Positions 34,099 to 43,066 of a stretch of 64,000 bases of DNA are shown in pieces; the first letter of the stretch is position 1, and the number at the start of each line of letters is the position of its first letter. Source of the DNA: Burkholderiaceae bacterium (GTDB lineage: Bacteria > Pseudomonadota > Gammaproteobacteria > Burkholderiales > Burkholderiaceae_C); the NCBI GenBank assembly GCA_030695205.1, contig JAUYTN010000021.1, positions 124,001 through 188,000 of the forward strand. Direction: 5' to 3'. A model generated the notes under the pieces. That model searched no databases. It was not told the origin of the DNA and saw nothing but the letters and a program-made list of their open reading frames with translations. The translations under genes and the position numbers were made by a program.

Positions 34099-34111
34099 AG
34101 GGTGGCCGCCG

Positions 34112-35170
34112 TCAAAGCGCATGAGGCGCGGCGGTTTCAGGTTGCCAACCACGCAAATCAAGCGCCTGCCAGGCCGCCAAGACATCCACCTGCTTTGCCA
34201 GCCATTCAGCGGGCATCGCGCTGGTGCCCCAGTGGTGCAAACGCCCGACACCCTCGCCCATGTTCCACAGGTGCCGCAGCTGAAGAAACAAGGGCAAGGC
34301 GGCCATGTCAGCGTCGCTGACCTGCCCGCCGCCCAAGCGGTAGCCACGCAGGTAGTGTGTCCAGCGTTCTTTCAGCACCGCATCAGGCTCTTTGAGGGCC
34401 TTGCGAGTCAGGTACGACCACGGCATCACCGCCAGGTCATAGGCCAGGAAGCCTGGCCCGGCATCGTCAAAGTCAAAAAAGCAGGCTGTTTTCACACCGG
34501 CTGCGTCGGTGCTGATGTAGTTGTTGAACCCGTGTGTATCGCCGTGGCACACCACGCGCGTCAACCCGCTCTCGGCCTGGCTGAGTTCAGCCAGCAACCG
34601 TGCCGCCAGCTGGTGGTAGGTGTCCAGCAACCCGGTGTCCAGGTCGGGGTAAGCACGCAGGTAGTCCAGGGTGCGGCTGGCCAGGTGGTGACCGTTCAGC
34701 GTGTAGCGGCTGGGCGGGCCAGCGTAGCCGTGCGCCGCGCTGTGGATCTGGGCCAACCCGTGGCCGGTGAGTTCAAAGTCTTCCAGCGCATCGGGCACCG
34801 CGCCATCGGCATGCACAAACAGCGCCAGGGCACGCGGCCCCTCAGGGAACTGCAAGGGCACATGCATACCGCCTGCCGCCGTCAGCACCGGCGCGGCCAC
34901 GCCTACGCCATTCGCGTGGAGGTGCGCCAACAGCGACACCTCGAACAGCACATTGAATTCACCACGGGGCCGGATGGTGTACAGCCGCGCCACATACCGT
35001 TGGCCGTCGGCGGCACGCAAGGCGTAGTTGTCATTCAAGCCCCGGCGAATCAGGTGGCACTGCTGCACCGCAATGCCGTGGTGCTGCGCCACCCAACGGG
35101 CAACGGATGCGGTGGCGGCGGTGGTGTGGGTGGCAACGAGATGGGGATCGGGTGTCAAACTGGCGGTCAT
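34112..35170 (-). CDS. APH-family phosphotransferase (homoserine kinase-like)
   Basis: This 352-residue aminoglycoside/choline kinase-fold protein has the catalytic loop VVCHGDTHGFNNYI (H-G-D-x4-N) at about residue 205 and the metal-binding FFDFDDAGPGFLAYDLAV following it. The N-terminal lobe has RRGLNDNYAL and the lysine-equivalent strand RYVARLY. It resembles ThrB/SrkA-like kinases more than resistance enzymes, so a small-molecule or protein Ser/Thr kinase activity is likely; resistance should not be inferred. It lies 39 bp upstream of brnT in transcription direction terms and faces away from the helicase gene. Confidence 0.85.
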   Translation of the reverse strand: MTASLTPDPHLVATHTTAATASVARWVAQHHGIAVQQCHLIRRGLNDNYALRAADGQRYVARLYTIRPRGEFNVLFEVSLLAHLHANGVGVAAPVLTAAGGMHVPLQFPEGPRALALFVHADGAVPDALEDFELTGHGLAQIHSAAHGYAGPPSRYTLNGHHLASRTLDYLRAYPDLDTGLLDTYHQLAARLLAELSQAESGLTRVVCHGDTHGFNNYISTDAAGVKTACFFDFDDAGPGFLAYDLAVMPWSYLTRKALKEPDAVLKERWTHYLRGYRLGGGQVSDADMAALPLFLQLRHLWNMGEGVGRLHHWGTSAMPAEWLAKQVDVLAAWQALDLRGWQPETAAPHAL

Positions 35171-35755
35171 GGCGCATTGTCCATGCGTACCTTGGCTGAG
35201 GTGTGCCCGGCCTGGCGGTCATCAACCCGGAACCCGGCACCGGCCAACCGCGACACATGACCGAAACCTGCTGACAGGTACTGATGCCCGGAGTGGGGCT
35301 GACGTTGACCACCGACCACGCGCTGACCGTGGTGGCCCCGCATGGCCTGCGAGTGCGGCACAACCCCGCACGCGCCACCGTGGAACAGTTCATGGCGCGG
35401 CATACCTGCAAGCACTTGTTGGAACAGTGGCCGAGACTGTGTGTGGTGGGGCTGGGAGGGTGGCGTGGTTCGGTTGGCTTAGCGGTGCATCCAATGTGGT
35501 TGGAATGGGCTGCACACGACCCGTTGGAGCCATTCGTCATCAGGAAGGTAATGACCGCACTACAGCGAATGCGGTTAGTCGCCGTGCTAGCCCTCAACGA
35601 CATGTTTTGGCCAGTGACCGGACGCTCTTCAGCGCTGGCTCCTATGCCCCCTGCCTTGCTACTAATGCATCATGCTAAGGTAGCGAATTACGCGGGCCAG
35701 GTAGAAGCGGACAGCCGTTTCTCAAGTAGAACACGTCAAATGGAGGAAATGTCTT
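35171..35755. other. 585-bp stretch without a recognisable gene
   Basis: No frame here gives a protein I recognise. The longest plus-strand frame (35284-35763) overruns the helicase start and has no coding look, and short minus frames resemble nothing. Base composition falls from GC-rich at the kinase end to near-balanced at the helicase end, suggesting a junction between native and acquired DNA. A repeat-like block lies at 35630-35665 and a strong GGAGG ribosome-binding site for the helicase lies at 35742-35746. It may hold eroded remnants of a mobile element. Confidence 0.4.
35630..35665 (+). repeat. Possible diverged copy of the intragenic dispersed repeat
   Basis: The block starts CAGCGCTGGCTCCTATG and ends TTGCTACTAATG, sharing the CAGCGCT opening and a GCTACT block with the copies in nrdJ, hypF and hypX at similar spacing. 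The match is weaker than among those three, and this copy is intergenic, about 90 bp upstream of the helicase gene. Confidence 0.35.
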
Positions 35756-38278
35756 ATGGTTGATTTCACCAAAAAGCTAGCAAGCAAGAAGGTCTCAAAG
35801 GTATCGGACCCCATCGAGCTCTACAAAGGGCTTGACCGGGCGAGCGACAAAGGTCCTCTACGACCGTCTCAGGATGCAATTCTTCGAGAATGGAATGCGA
35901 CCGGGCGTGGTCAGCGCGACGTAATCGTCAAGCTGCACACCGGCCAAGGTAAGACGCTGGTCGGGCTTCTTATGTTGCAGGCCCGTCTAAACGAAGGAAA
36001 AGGCCCGGTCGTCTACCTGTGCCCGAACAACTACCTTATCGAGCAGACGTGCGAGCAGGCGCGTCAGTTCGGTATTGCAACGTGCCAAGCAGAGCCAGAT
36101 CTGCCCGAGGCGTTCCTCACAAGCGAGCAAATCCTTGTGACATCGGTACAAAAGCTCTTCAACGGCTTGACGAAGTTCGGCCTTGATCGCAATTCCGTCG
36201 CCGTCGGGACGCTGCTGATGGACGACGCACACGCATGCGCGGACACGATCCGCGAGCAGTGCAAGATCCGCATCGATACTAGTGATGCGGCTTACCAGGC
36301 GCTTCGAACTCTGTTTGCAACCGAAGTCGAACAACAAGGCGTTGGCACTTACGCTGACATATGCAATGGGAAACACGATGCGCTGCTGCCGGTTCCCTAT
36401 TGGGTCTGGCGCGATCGCGAGTCCGATGTTGCTGCGATTCTGTCGTTAGCATCTGATCGAAAGAGCGTCAAGTTCGCATGGCCGCTCTTGCGCAACATGC
36501 TCGCGCACTGCCAATGCGTTGTCTCCGGAACCTCGATCGAGATTGAGCCGCAAATAGCGCCGCTTCAATCGTTTGGAAGCTACTGGAAGGCGGAGCATCG
36601 AATCTTCATGTCCGCCACGGTGACGGACGATGCATTCCTGATCAAGGGGCTTCGGCTGAAGCCGTCGACGATCGTCGCCCCGCTTCTCTACTCTCACGAG
36701 AGCTGGTCGGGCGAGAAGATGGTGCTGCTGCCTTCTGTCATCAACCCGCTGTTGAACCGTGAAGCGATCGTTGCTAAGTTCGCGCCCAAGGATGCGCGTC
36801 GCCGCTATGGTGTTGTGGGCCTCGCGACTTCCTTCAAGAACACCGCGGATTGGGCGGCCTACGGTGCCAAGGTAGCAACTACGGAAACGGTGTGGGGGGA
36901 TATCGACGGATTGCGTAAGGGAAGCTACGAGCAGACGATGGTGCTGGTCAATCGCTACGACGGCATTGACCTGCCGGACGATGCCTGCCGAGTTTTGGTG
37001 GTTGACGGAAAGCCTTACTCTGAGAGCCTGATCGACCTGTATCAAGAGGACTGCCGCCCGGCGAGCGACACTACCCTGATGCGCCTGGTTCGAACCATCG
37101 AACAGGGTATGGGACGAAGCGTGCGAGGTGAGAAGGACTATTCCGTGATTCTTGGAATCGGTTCTGATCTCACCCGGGCGCTTCGAGACCAGCATTCGCG
37201 AAGCTACTTGTCGTCCCAGATGGCCACGCAGATCGAAATCGGGCTTGAGGTTGCTGGGTACGCGAAAGACGACATTGCCGCTGGAGACGATGCCGATACG
37301 GCGTTCTCCAACCTCATCCGTCAGTGTTTGGGCCGGGACGAGGGTTGGAAGGCCTTCTATGCCGAGCACATGGAGAAGGTTGAACCGAGGAGCGCCAACA
37401 AGCGGCTGCTCGATATCTACGCTGCTGAGCTCGAAGCAGAAGAGCTGTTCATGGCCGGAGACTACAGCGGTGCCGTACAGCGCATTCAGAAGTTAATGGA
37501 CGATCATAAGTTCGATGCGGCTGACCGTGGCTGGTACCTCCAGATCATGGCTAGATACAGCTATCCGCTCGATCGAACCGAGTTCAATCGCCTGCAGTTG
37601 GCCGCGCACGGAGCCAATCGCATGGTGATGAAGCCGCCGCAAGGTTTGAAGGTCACGAAGTTGTCTGTCATTAGCCAGGGGCGCGTCGAGCGCATCGCCC
37701 AATGGATTCGCGACCACAACGATTACGCCCAACTCGACGTCGCGTTGGCGGATGTCCTCGGACGTCTTGTATTCGGAGTGAAGGCGGACAAATTTGAACA
37801 GGCACTTGATGAACTGAGCCGCGCGTTGGGCTTCGCTGGCGAGCGTCCCGACAAGGAGTGGAAGGAAGGTCCAGACAATCTTTGGGCGCTGGATGACACC
37901 AACTACATTGTCTGGGAATGCAAAGACGAGGTCGACTTAAACAGGGCAGAGATAAATAAGACGGAGACTGAGCAGATGAACCGCTCTGCGGCATGGTTCC
38001 AGAAGCACTATCAGGGATGTACTGCCATCTACATTGAGATTCACCCCGCGCATCAGGTGCAAAGTGCAGCCAACTTCTTGGTGGATGTCAAAGTGATGCG
38101 AGAGAAAGAATTGAGGTCTTTCGTGAAAGCTGTGAAGAATTTTTTCCAGTCCTTCCAGCTCCTAAATTTCAAGGACTTGTCCCTGCCGCACATCCAGAAT
38201 CTCCTTGTTGAGAATGCGTTGGACGTGGACAACCTGCTCAAAGGCGGCTTCACCAGGAAGACAGTTGACCGAAAATGA
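35756..38278 (+). CDS. XPD/DinG-like SF2 helicase fused to a PD-(D/E)XK-like nuclease domain
   Basis: The protein is 840 residues. Helicase motifs are Walker A HTGQGKT (61-67), motif II MDDAH (155-159, DDAH in place of DEAH), motif III SAT (286-288) in the XPD/DinG-like context [13 protein letters not shown], and motif [12 protein letters not shown] (449-458). A helical, TPR-like region spans about 550-620. The C-terminal part has GPDNLW (Asp707), ECK (Glu721, Lys723) and a later QMNRSAAW, the order expected of a PD-(D/E)XK nuclease. The ATG has GGAGG nine bases upstream. G+C is visibly lower than in neighbours, and the gene stands alone beside two toxin-antitoxin pairs. A defence function against phage or plasmid DNA is inference; I cannot match it to a named system. 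Confidence 0.85.
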   Translation: MVDFTKKLASKKVSKVSDPIELYKGLDRASDKGPLRPSQDAILREWNATGRGQRDVIVKLHTGQGKTLVGLLMLQARLNEGKGPVVYLCPNNYLIEQTCEQARQFGIATCQAEPDLPEAFLTSEQILVTSVQKLFNGLTKFGLDRNSVAVGTLLMDDAHACADTIREQCKIRIDTSDAAYQALRTLFATEVEQQGVGTYADICNGKHDALLPVPYWVWRDRESDVAAILSLASDRKSVKFAWPLLRNMLAHCQCVVSGTSIEIEPQIAPLQSFGSYWKAEHRIFMSATVTDDAFLIKGLRLKPSTIVAPLLYSHESWSGEKMVLLPSVINPLLNREAIVAKFAPKDARRRYGVVGLATSFKNTADWAAYGAKVATTETVWGDIDGLRKGSYEQTMVLVNRYDGIDLPDDACRVLVVDGKPYSESLIDLYQEDCRPASDTTLMRLVRTIEQGMGRSVRGEKDYSVILGIGSDLTRALRDQHSRSYLSSQMATQIEIGLEVAGYAKDDIAAGDDADTAFSNLIRQCLGRDEGWKAFYAEHMEKVEPRSANKRLLDIYAAELEAEELFMAGDYSGAVQRIQKLMDDHKFDAADRGWYLQIMARYSYPLDRTEFNRLQLAAHGANRMVMKPPQGLKVTKLSVISQGRVERIAQWIRDHNDYAQLDVALADVLGRLVFGVKADKFEQALDELSRALGFAGERPDKEWKEGPDNLWALDDTNYIVWECKDEVDLNRAEINKTETEQMNRSAAWFQKHYQGCTAIYIEIHPAHQVQSAANFLVDVKVMREKELRSFVKAVKNFFQSFQLLNFKDLSLPHIQNLLVENALDVDNLLKGGFTRKTVDRK

Positions 38279-38672
38279 CCCATCATGACCGGGTGGCCTT
38301 CGAGGACGGAAGTGCTCATTGATGGGCCGCCGTGCGGTTCACACCTGCCCCACTTCCCGCCAATAGCCCTATATCGACGACGCTCCTCACCAAGGGCATC
38401 AAGCCCTTTGCGCAGACGGGCACAGCGCCGATGCCGCAAGCCCCATCACCTCAACCAGGCGAACGCGCAGACTCAAGGCGCGAGAAAAGGCTCCTGCAAG
38501 TCCAGCACGAAGCACAGATTGGCCCACATGCCGATGACTCCCCCTTCGTGGGGATGCCAATCTCTGGAAACAAATAAGCCTCCCTCGCTTGGTTGAATTC
38601 AATAGTTTGCTATTAAATTAAATATATAGCAAACTTCCCAATCCACAAAAGCAGAAGAACCTTTTTTCCTTC
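38279..38672. other. 394-bp stretch without a recognisable gene, possible element remnant
   Basis: Short frames on both strands (for example 38285-38596 plus, 38399-38602 minus) look non-coding. The first 45 bases after the helicase stop contain TGACCGAAAATGACCC, reminiscent of the spaced TGACCC-type boxes at IS21-family ends, but no second end, transposase or target duplication is visible. The distal 70 bp are strongly AT-rich with a perfect 10-bp inverted repeat at 38604-38635. The stretch separates the helicase from the convergent hoxJ gene. Confidence 0.4.
38604..38635. repeat. AT-rich 10-bp inverted repeat downstream of hoxJ
   Basis: AGTTTGCTAT (38604-38613) and ATAGCAAACT (38626-38635) form a perfect inverted repeat with a 12-base AT loop. 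It lies 38-69 bp beyond the hoxJ stop and could end the hydrogenase transcript, although no T-run follows. The ATAGCAAAC arm also occurs in intergenic repeat copy B near 22779, so it may belong to the same repeat family. Confidence 0.5.
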
Positions 38673-40019
38673 TCACCCCGCCAGCGGCAACTCCATCCGA
38701 AACTCCGCCCCCCGCTCCCCGTTGCGGGCGCTCAGGTGGCCGCCGTGCTGTTCCACCAGCCCATAGCTGATCGACAGGCCCAGCCCCGTGCCTTTGCCCA
38801 CCGGCTTGGTAGTGAAAAACGGGTCAAAAATGCGCAGCAGGTGCTCGGGAAGAATGCCGGGGCCGTTGTCGCACACGGTCACGCGGGCCAGGCGGTTGAC
38901 CTTGTCGCTGTCCACCGACACCCACACGCAGGGTTGTGGGATGCGGGCCGCCACCACGGCATCGAAGGCGTTTTGTACCAGGTTCATCACCACCTGCTGC
39001 AACTGGCCTGCGCTGCCCAGCACGCAGCAGGGGTCAGCTTTGTGCCAATGCACGGCCACGGGGTGGGTGTAGCCCTTCTGTACCCAGTGGATGGCGCGGT
39101 CCACCACTTCCACCAGGTTGACCGGCACGCGCTCCTCCGAGTCCATCGCCGAAAACCGCTTCAGCCCATGCACGATGTCGGCTGTGCGCTGTGCGCCTTC
39201 AAGCGTGCCTTCGATGAGCGAGGGCAGGTCGGCCATCAGGTGGGCGATGCGCAGCTTCTGGCGCAGGGCTGCCAGGGTGGCCTCGTCCTGGTGTGCGTGC
39301 AGCGCGGCCATGTAGGTTTGCAGGCGGTCGCAGTATTTGCGCAGTGCATGCACGTTGCCCAGCACGAAGCTGATGGGGTTGTTCAGCTCGTGCGCCACAC
39401 CGGCTACCAGCTGGCCCAGCGAGGCCATTTTTTCTGAATGCAGCAGTTGCTGCTGGGTGCGCTTCAAGGCCTCGTGTGCGGTGCGCATTTCCTGGTAGGC
39501 GCGTTTGAGTTCTGCCGTGGGCCGCCCCACCCACACCGTGCCCACGCGGCGGCCATTGGCACCCATGCGGGGGGTGCAGTTGGCATCGACCGACACCACG
39601 CTGCCGTGGCTGTCCAGCAGGTTCAGCTCGATGGCTTCGCCCTTGCGCGGGGCATCGGGCTTGGTCATCGCGGCCCTGGCCTGGGCCACGCTGGCCTCGT
39701 CGGCCAGCAGGGCATCGAGCCGGGTGCCGCGCAGCTGGTCTTCGCTGCGGCCCACCAGCTCGCACAGCGCGGCATTGGTCTGCTCGATGCGCCCGGCCTC
39801 GTTGCACACCACCAGCACGTCGGACATGGAGGTGAGCACGCTGAAGATGAACTGTTGCGACTGCTCCAGCTCGCTGTTCTTTTTTTCCAGCTCCACCTCG
39901 TCGTCGATGAGGCGGGTGTACACCTCGTCCATTTTCTGGATCACGTCCAGCCAGGTGGATTCGTCCACGCCTTCCATCGGCACGGCGGGCAGGGGGCTGG
40001 GGGAGCGGGGTTTGGTCAT
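38673..40019 (-). CDS. hoxJ: HoxJ, H2-responsive sensor histidine kinase
   Basis: The soluble 448-residue kinase has an N-terminal coiled-coil (about 25-55), a PAS domain (about 55-165) and a HisKA/HATPase core. The phospho-acceptor is His210 in [12 protein letters not shown], with ATPase motifs [18 protein letters not shown] and GTGLGLSI. Size and lack of membrane helices match HoxJ/HupT. In the R. eutropha system it binds the regulatory hydrogenase HoxBC and controls HoxA. The start at 40019 was taken as the first ATG behind hoxC (22-bp gap). It is the last gene of the hydrogenase superoperon. Confidence 0.93.
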   Translation of the reverse strand: MTKPRSPSPLPAVPMEGVDESTWLDVIQKMDEVYTRLIDDEVELEKKNSELEQSQQFIFSVLTSMSDVLVVCNEAGRIEQTNAALCELVGRSEDQLRGTRLDALLADEASVAQARAAMTKPDAPRKGEAIELNLLDSHGSVVSVDANCTPRMGANGRRVGTVWVGRPTAELKRAYQEMRTAHEALKRTQQQLLHSEKMASLGQLVAGVAHELNNPISFVLGNVHALRKYCDRLQTYMAALHAHQDEATLAALRQKLRIAHLMADLPSLIEGTLEGAQRTADIVHGLKRFSAMDSEERVPVNLVEVVDRAIHWVQKGYTHPVAVHWHKADPCCVLGSAGQLQQVVMNLVQNAFDAVVAARIPQPCVWVSVDSDKVNRLARVTVCDNGPGILPEHLLRIFDPFFTTKPVGKGTGLGLSISYGLVEQHGGHLSARNGERGAEFRMELPLAG

Positions 40020-40041
40020 GGGTGCAAGCCTCTCCGCGCTT

Positions 40042-41499
40042 TCAATGCACCGTGCAGACCATGCAGGGGTCGAACGAGCGCACGATGTGCTGCACGCTGA
40101 CCGGCGTGGTTTCGCCCGGCAGCACCGGCGCGTTGACCAGGGCCTGTTCCAGCGCACCCGGCGTGCCCTGCGCGTCGCGCGGCGAAAAGTTCCAACTGGT
40201 GGGGGCCACGATTTGGTAGTTGGCCAAGCGCCCATCCTGCACCACCAGCCAGTGGCCCAGGCTGCCACGGGCGGCTTCGGTCAGGCCGATGCCGCTGCCT
40301 TCGTCGGGCAACTCGGCGGGTACGCAGAAGGCTTCGGTGGGTGCAATGGCTTGCAGCCAGCTTTCCATCAGCGGCACCACGCGGGCCAGCTCGACCAGCC
40401 GGGCCAGCACGCGGGTGTACACCGTGCTGCCGTGGCGCAACACCGCGTCGGTCACCAGGGGCATGCCGCTGGTGAGCTGACGCGCGATGGCCCCGGTTTC
40501 CACCACCTCGCCGCCCAGGCGGGGGGCTTTGTTCCAGGTGTAGGCACCGGGTTTGTCGGGCTCGGGGCGGGTCAGGCCGTGCAGGGGGTACAGCGGCTCG
40601 CGGGCCTGGGCCAGCCAGGCGTGGGTGGCATCTTCGGTGATGCTGCGCAGGGCCACGGGTTCGGTGGCACCGCTGGTGGCCCGCCACACGCCACCGGGCA
40701 AGGCCCAGCCGCCACCGGGCTGCGGGTAGGCCCCGTAGCTCAGGTAACGGCCGGGGCCGGGGCCGAGTGTCTCCAGCCCCAGGTCGCGCACCAGCGTGAG
40801 GAAAAAGCGCAGGTCGCCGCCCTGCGGGGCCTGCGAATGCCAGTCCCACAGCGCGGCTTCGCAGTCGAGCGTGGCCACGGCCTCCAGCGGGGCGGCAAAC
40901 AACTGGCGCTCCAAGAAGCTGCGGAACTCGCGCACCCTGGCCAGCAGGCGCACGCGCTCTGCCGCGTCGATGGCGCGGGTTGATCCGCCAGGCTCCACCG
41001 CCTGGGTGTGTGGCCACTTGCCGCCCAGCGTGCCCATGAGCGTGAGCCAGCGCTGGCGCATGGCGGTGGCCTGGCGCACCTGCTCGCCCGCCTGAGGGTC
41101 GAAGCGGCGCAGGGCCTCGGCATGCCAGGGCCGCCCGGCATACACCGGGCGCACAAAGTCGGGCATGAAGAACAGGTAGAAGTGCGTCAGGTGGTCGGCC
41201 AGGTTCTCGGTGGCCAGCATCAGGTTGGTGGCGTGCTGGCCGTTGGGCGGCATGGTCAACCCACCCAAATCTGCCAGCGCACGGGCCGATGCCACCGACT
41301 GCGACACCGAGCAGATGCCGCAGATGCGCGGCACGTACACCAGCGCATCGTGCGGGGCCTTGCCTTGCAAAATCTGCTCGAACCCCCGGTACATGGTGGC
41401 GTTGACGTGCGCCGAGGCCACGCGGCCACCGTCCACATCCAGCACCACTTCCAGATCCCCTTCCACCCGGTTGAACGGGCCGACCAACAGGCGACTCAT
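40042..41499 (-). CDS. hoxC: HoxC, regulatory (H2-sensing) hydrogenase large subunit
   Basis: This 485-residue [NiFe]-hydrogenase large subunit has L1 motif RICGICSVSQ near residue 60. The L2 motif DPCMVCTVH lies at the extreme C-terminus. The chain stops at that His, so there is no C-terminal peptide to be cleaved, a known mark of sensor hydrogenases (HoxC/HupV). It therefore needs no maturation protease. With HoxB it binds H2 and signals through HoxJ. The start at 41499 fits the family opening MSRLLVGPFNRVEGD; the longer frame overlaps hoxB. Confidence 0.96.
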   Translation of the reverse strand: MSRLLVGPFNRVEGDLEVVLDVDGGRVASAHVNATMYRGFEQILQGKAPHDALVYVPRICGICSVSQSVASARALADLGGLTMPPNGQHATNLMLATENLADHLTHFYLFFMPDFVRPVYAGRPWHAEALRRFDPQAGEQVRQATAMRQRWLTLMGTLGGKWPHTQAVEPGGSTRAIDAAERVRLLARVREFRSFLERQLFAAPLEAVATLDCEAALWDWHSQAPQGGDLRFFLTLVRDLGLETLGPGPGRYLSYGAYPQPGGGWALPGGVWRATSGATEPVALRSITEDATHAWLAQAREPLYPLHGLTRPEPDKPGAYTWNKAPRLGGEVVETGAIARQLTSGMPLVTDAVLRHGSTVYTRVLARLVELARVVPLMESWLQAIAPTEAFCVPAELPDEGSGIGLTEAARGSLGHWLVVQDGRLANYQIVAPTSWNFSPRDAQGTPGALEQALVNAPVLPGETTPVSVQHIVRSFDPCMVCTVH

Positions 41500-41510
41500 G
41501 CTTGGCTCAT

Positions 41511-41550
41511 TTCGACTTGTTCCGACGTATTCCGACTCGTTCCGGCTTAT
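41511..41550. repeat. Four imperfect 10-bp tandem repeats between hoxB and hoxC
   Basis: On the plus strand the units are TTCGACTTGT, TCCGACGTAT, TCCGACTCGT and TCCGGCTTAT. They cover the end of hoxB, including its stop codon, and most of the 47-bp gap before hoxC. No good Shine-Dalgarno is visible for hoxC within or after them. Confidence 0.6.
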
Positions 41551-42542
41551 TTCAACCGTGTTTTGCGCACGGCGGGCTTGACCACCAGGTGGTCGGCCAC
41601 GGCGTTGTGTTTGACGCGCTTGGGCGTGGCGCTTTTGGACAGCGAGGCCAGCGCCACAAACCAGGCTTTGGGCATGTCGGTGGGCAGGCCGATGGGAATG
41701 CCCGCCAGCTTGGGCGTTTCGTGAAACGGATGCCCAGGCTCCTGAAAACCCGGCTCTGTGCAGGCAATGCAGGCGTAGCCGCCACGGGTGCAGCTGCCCT
41801 CGCCGTTCCACAGGCGGATGTTGCAATCGGCATGCACCTGCGTGCCCTTGCAGCCCATGTGCTCCATCATGCAGCCCAGGTCTGACGGCTTCAGTGCGCT
41901 GGCCTTGAACTCGTAGTACTCGTTGCGCGTGCAGCCGTGGTGTACCAGCTGGTCGGCGTAAAAGCGCGGGCGGTTCAATGGGTCAAGGTCGTCAGCGGTG
42001 AAGCTGTCGGCGGCCAGCGCCATGAGCGTGTCGGTCACCCAGCTGGGGTGCGTGGGGCAACCGGCGATGTTGATGACCGGCAGCCCGCTGCCCGAGCGGA
42101 AGTCGGCCCCCAGCAGGCCACCGGGGCGGTCGTCTTCGTATTGCAGGCCGCAGGCATCGGTGGGGTTGTCGCCCCCGGCGGTGATGCCACCCCAGGCCGC
42201 GCAGCTGCCCACCGCCACGACGTGCTGTGCTTTGGCGGCCAGTTCGCGCACCCAGTGGATCATGGGCAGGCCGGTGCCCGCCAGCATGTGGAACCGCCCT
42301 GTGCCGTGGGGGCCGCGCAGCAGCGAGCCTTCCACACACAGCGCATCCAGCCGGGTGTGGCCGTCCAGCACCGATTGCAGCAGCGCAATCACATCGGTGC
42401 CGCTGGCCAGCGACAGCGACGGGTGCCACAGCAGGTCGATGCCCGCGCTCTTCAGGTGGCCAGAGAAGTCGGTGGTGTCGGCGCACAGCAGCGACATGCT
42501 GCACCCGCCGCAGCCGCCGGACTGCAACCACAGCAGGTTCAT
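41547..42542 (-). CDS. hoxB: HoxB, regulatory (H2-sensing) hydrogenase small subunit
   Basis: This 331-residue small subunit has the proximal cluster motif SGGCGGCSMS directly at the N-terminus, then GSCAAWGG, INIAGCPTHP, and cysteine-rich CNIRLWNGEGSCTRGGYACIACTEP for the medial and distal clusters. There is no Tat signal peptide and no C-terminal membrane anchor, which fits a cytoplasmic sensor enzyme. It overlaps the hoxW stop by 4 bp. A basic tail of about 35 residues ends in KPAVRKTRLK. Confidence 0.96.
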   Translation of the reverse strand: MNLLWLQSGGCGGCSMSLLCADTTDFSGHLKSAGIDLLWHPSLSLASGTDVIALLQSVLDGHTRLDALCVEGSLLRGPHGTGRFHMLAGTGLPMIHWVRELAAKAQHVVAVGSCAAWGGITAGGDNPTDACGLQYEDDRPGGLLGADFRSGSGLPVINIAGCPTHPSWVTDTLMALAADSFTADDLDPLNRPRFYADQLVHHGCTRNEYYEFKASALKPSDLGCMMEHMGCKGTQVHADCNIRLWNGEGSCTRGGYACIACTEPGFQEPGHPFHETPKLAGIPIGLPTDMPKAWFVALASLSKSATPKRVKHNAVADHLVVKPAVRKTRLK

Positions 42543-43066
42543 GCGGTCACCTCTTTCATGGTTTCAGCTTCTTCAACCTGTTCAACAGATTCAACCGATT
42601 CATTCAGTCCAGCCCAGGCCATTGCCCAGTCCAGCGCCAGGGCCAGGTCGGCCAGCGCCTGCTCGCTCGGCGCTTCGCCCAGCTCAAACCGCTGCGCCCG
42701 GATGGCCAGCAGCGTGCAGGGCGGCGGCGGGGTGCGTTCCAGGTCGCAGTACACCTTCAGCAAGGCTTCGGGTGCCAGGGCGTGGGTGGTGAAGCCCGCC
42801 TGCGGGGCGGGCGCAACGGGGCGCACTTCAAAGGCAGACGACAGGCCCAGGGCAGCATCCGCCAGCAGCACCCGCTCGCGGCCCGCGATGTCCAGCGCGT
42901 GCTCAATTTGCAGCTGAAAGTCGGTCAGGCATTCCAGCCGCCCCGCTGGCAGCTGCCACCGTGCCCGCTCGGCCAGTTGTTCGGCCAGCAGCGGCCCCAG
43001 CGCGTCGTCGCCCCGGCTGGGGTTGCCCCAGCCGAACACCAGCAGCGGTGCCACCGGGCCACTCAT
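42539..43066 (-). CDS. hoxW: HoxW, maturation protease for the soluble hydrogenase
   Basis: This 175-residue protein of the HyaD/HycI peptidase family opens with VFGWGNPSRGDDALGPLL, where the first Asp/Glu positions bind nickel in the immature large subunit. It has a HALAPEALLKVY segment with the conserved His. It would remove the C-terminal peptide of HoxH, directly upstream, with which it overlaps by 4 bp. The acidic tail ESVESVEQVEEAE is built from 9-bp tandem repeats. HoxG has its own protease, HoxM. Confidence 0.9.
   Translation of the reverse strand: MSGPVAPLLVFGWGNPSRGDDALGPLLAEQLAERARWQLPAGRLECLTDFQLQIEHALDIAGRERVLLADAALGLSSAFEVRPVAPAPQAGFTTHALAPEALLKVYCDLERTPPPPCTLLAIRAQRFELGEAPSEQALADLALALDWAMAWAGLNESVESVEQVEEAETMKEVTA
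42572..42607. repeat. 9-bp tandem repeats at the 3' end of hoxW
   Basis: Four near-identical 9-base units (plus strand TTCAACCTG, TTCAACAGA, TTCAACCGA, TTCATTCAG) encode the Glu/Ser/Val tail ESVESVEQVE of HoxW. Their length keeps the reading frame if copy number changes. Confidence 0.6.

Noticed and set aside
34112..35170. Calling the APH-family kinase an aminoglycoside resistance gene
   Set aside because: The fold is shared by many small-molecule kinases, and the sequence resembles homoserine kinase-like proteins more than resistance enzymes.
35284..35763. Possible 159-residue protein upstream of the helicase
   Set aside because: It overruns the helicase start, has no ribosome-binding site and no similarity I recognise, and codon use looks non-coding.
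38285..38596. Small frames (plus and minus) in the gap after the helicase
   Set aside because: Biased, low-complexity translations, no start signals; more likely non-coding remnants.
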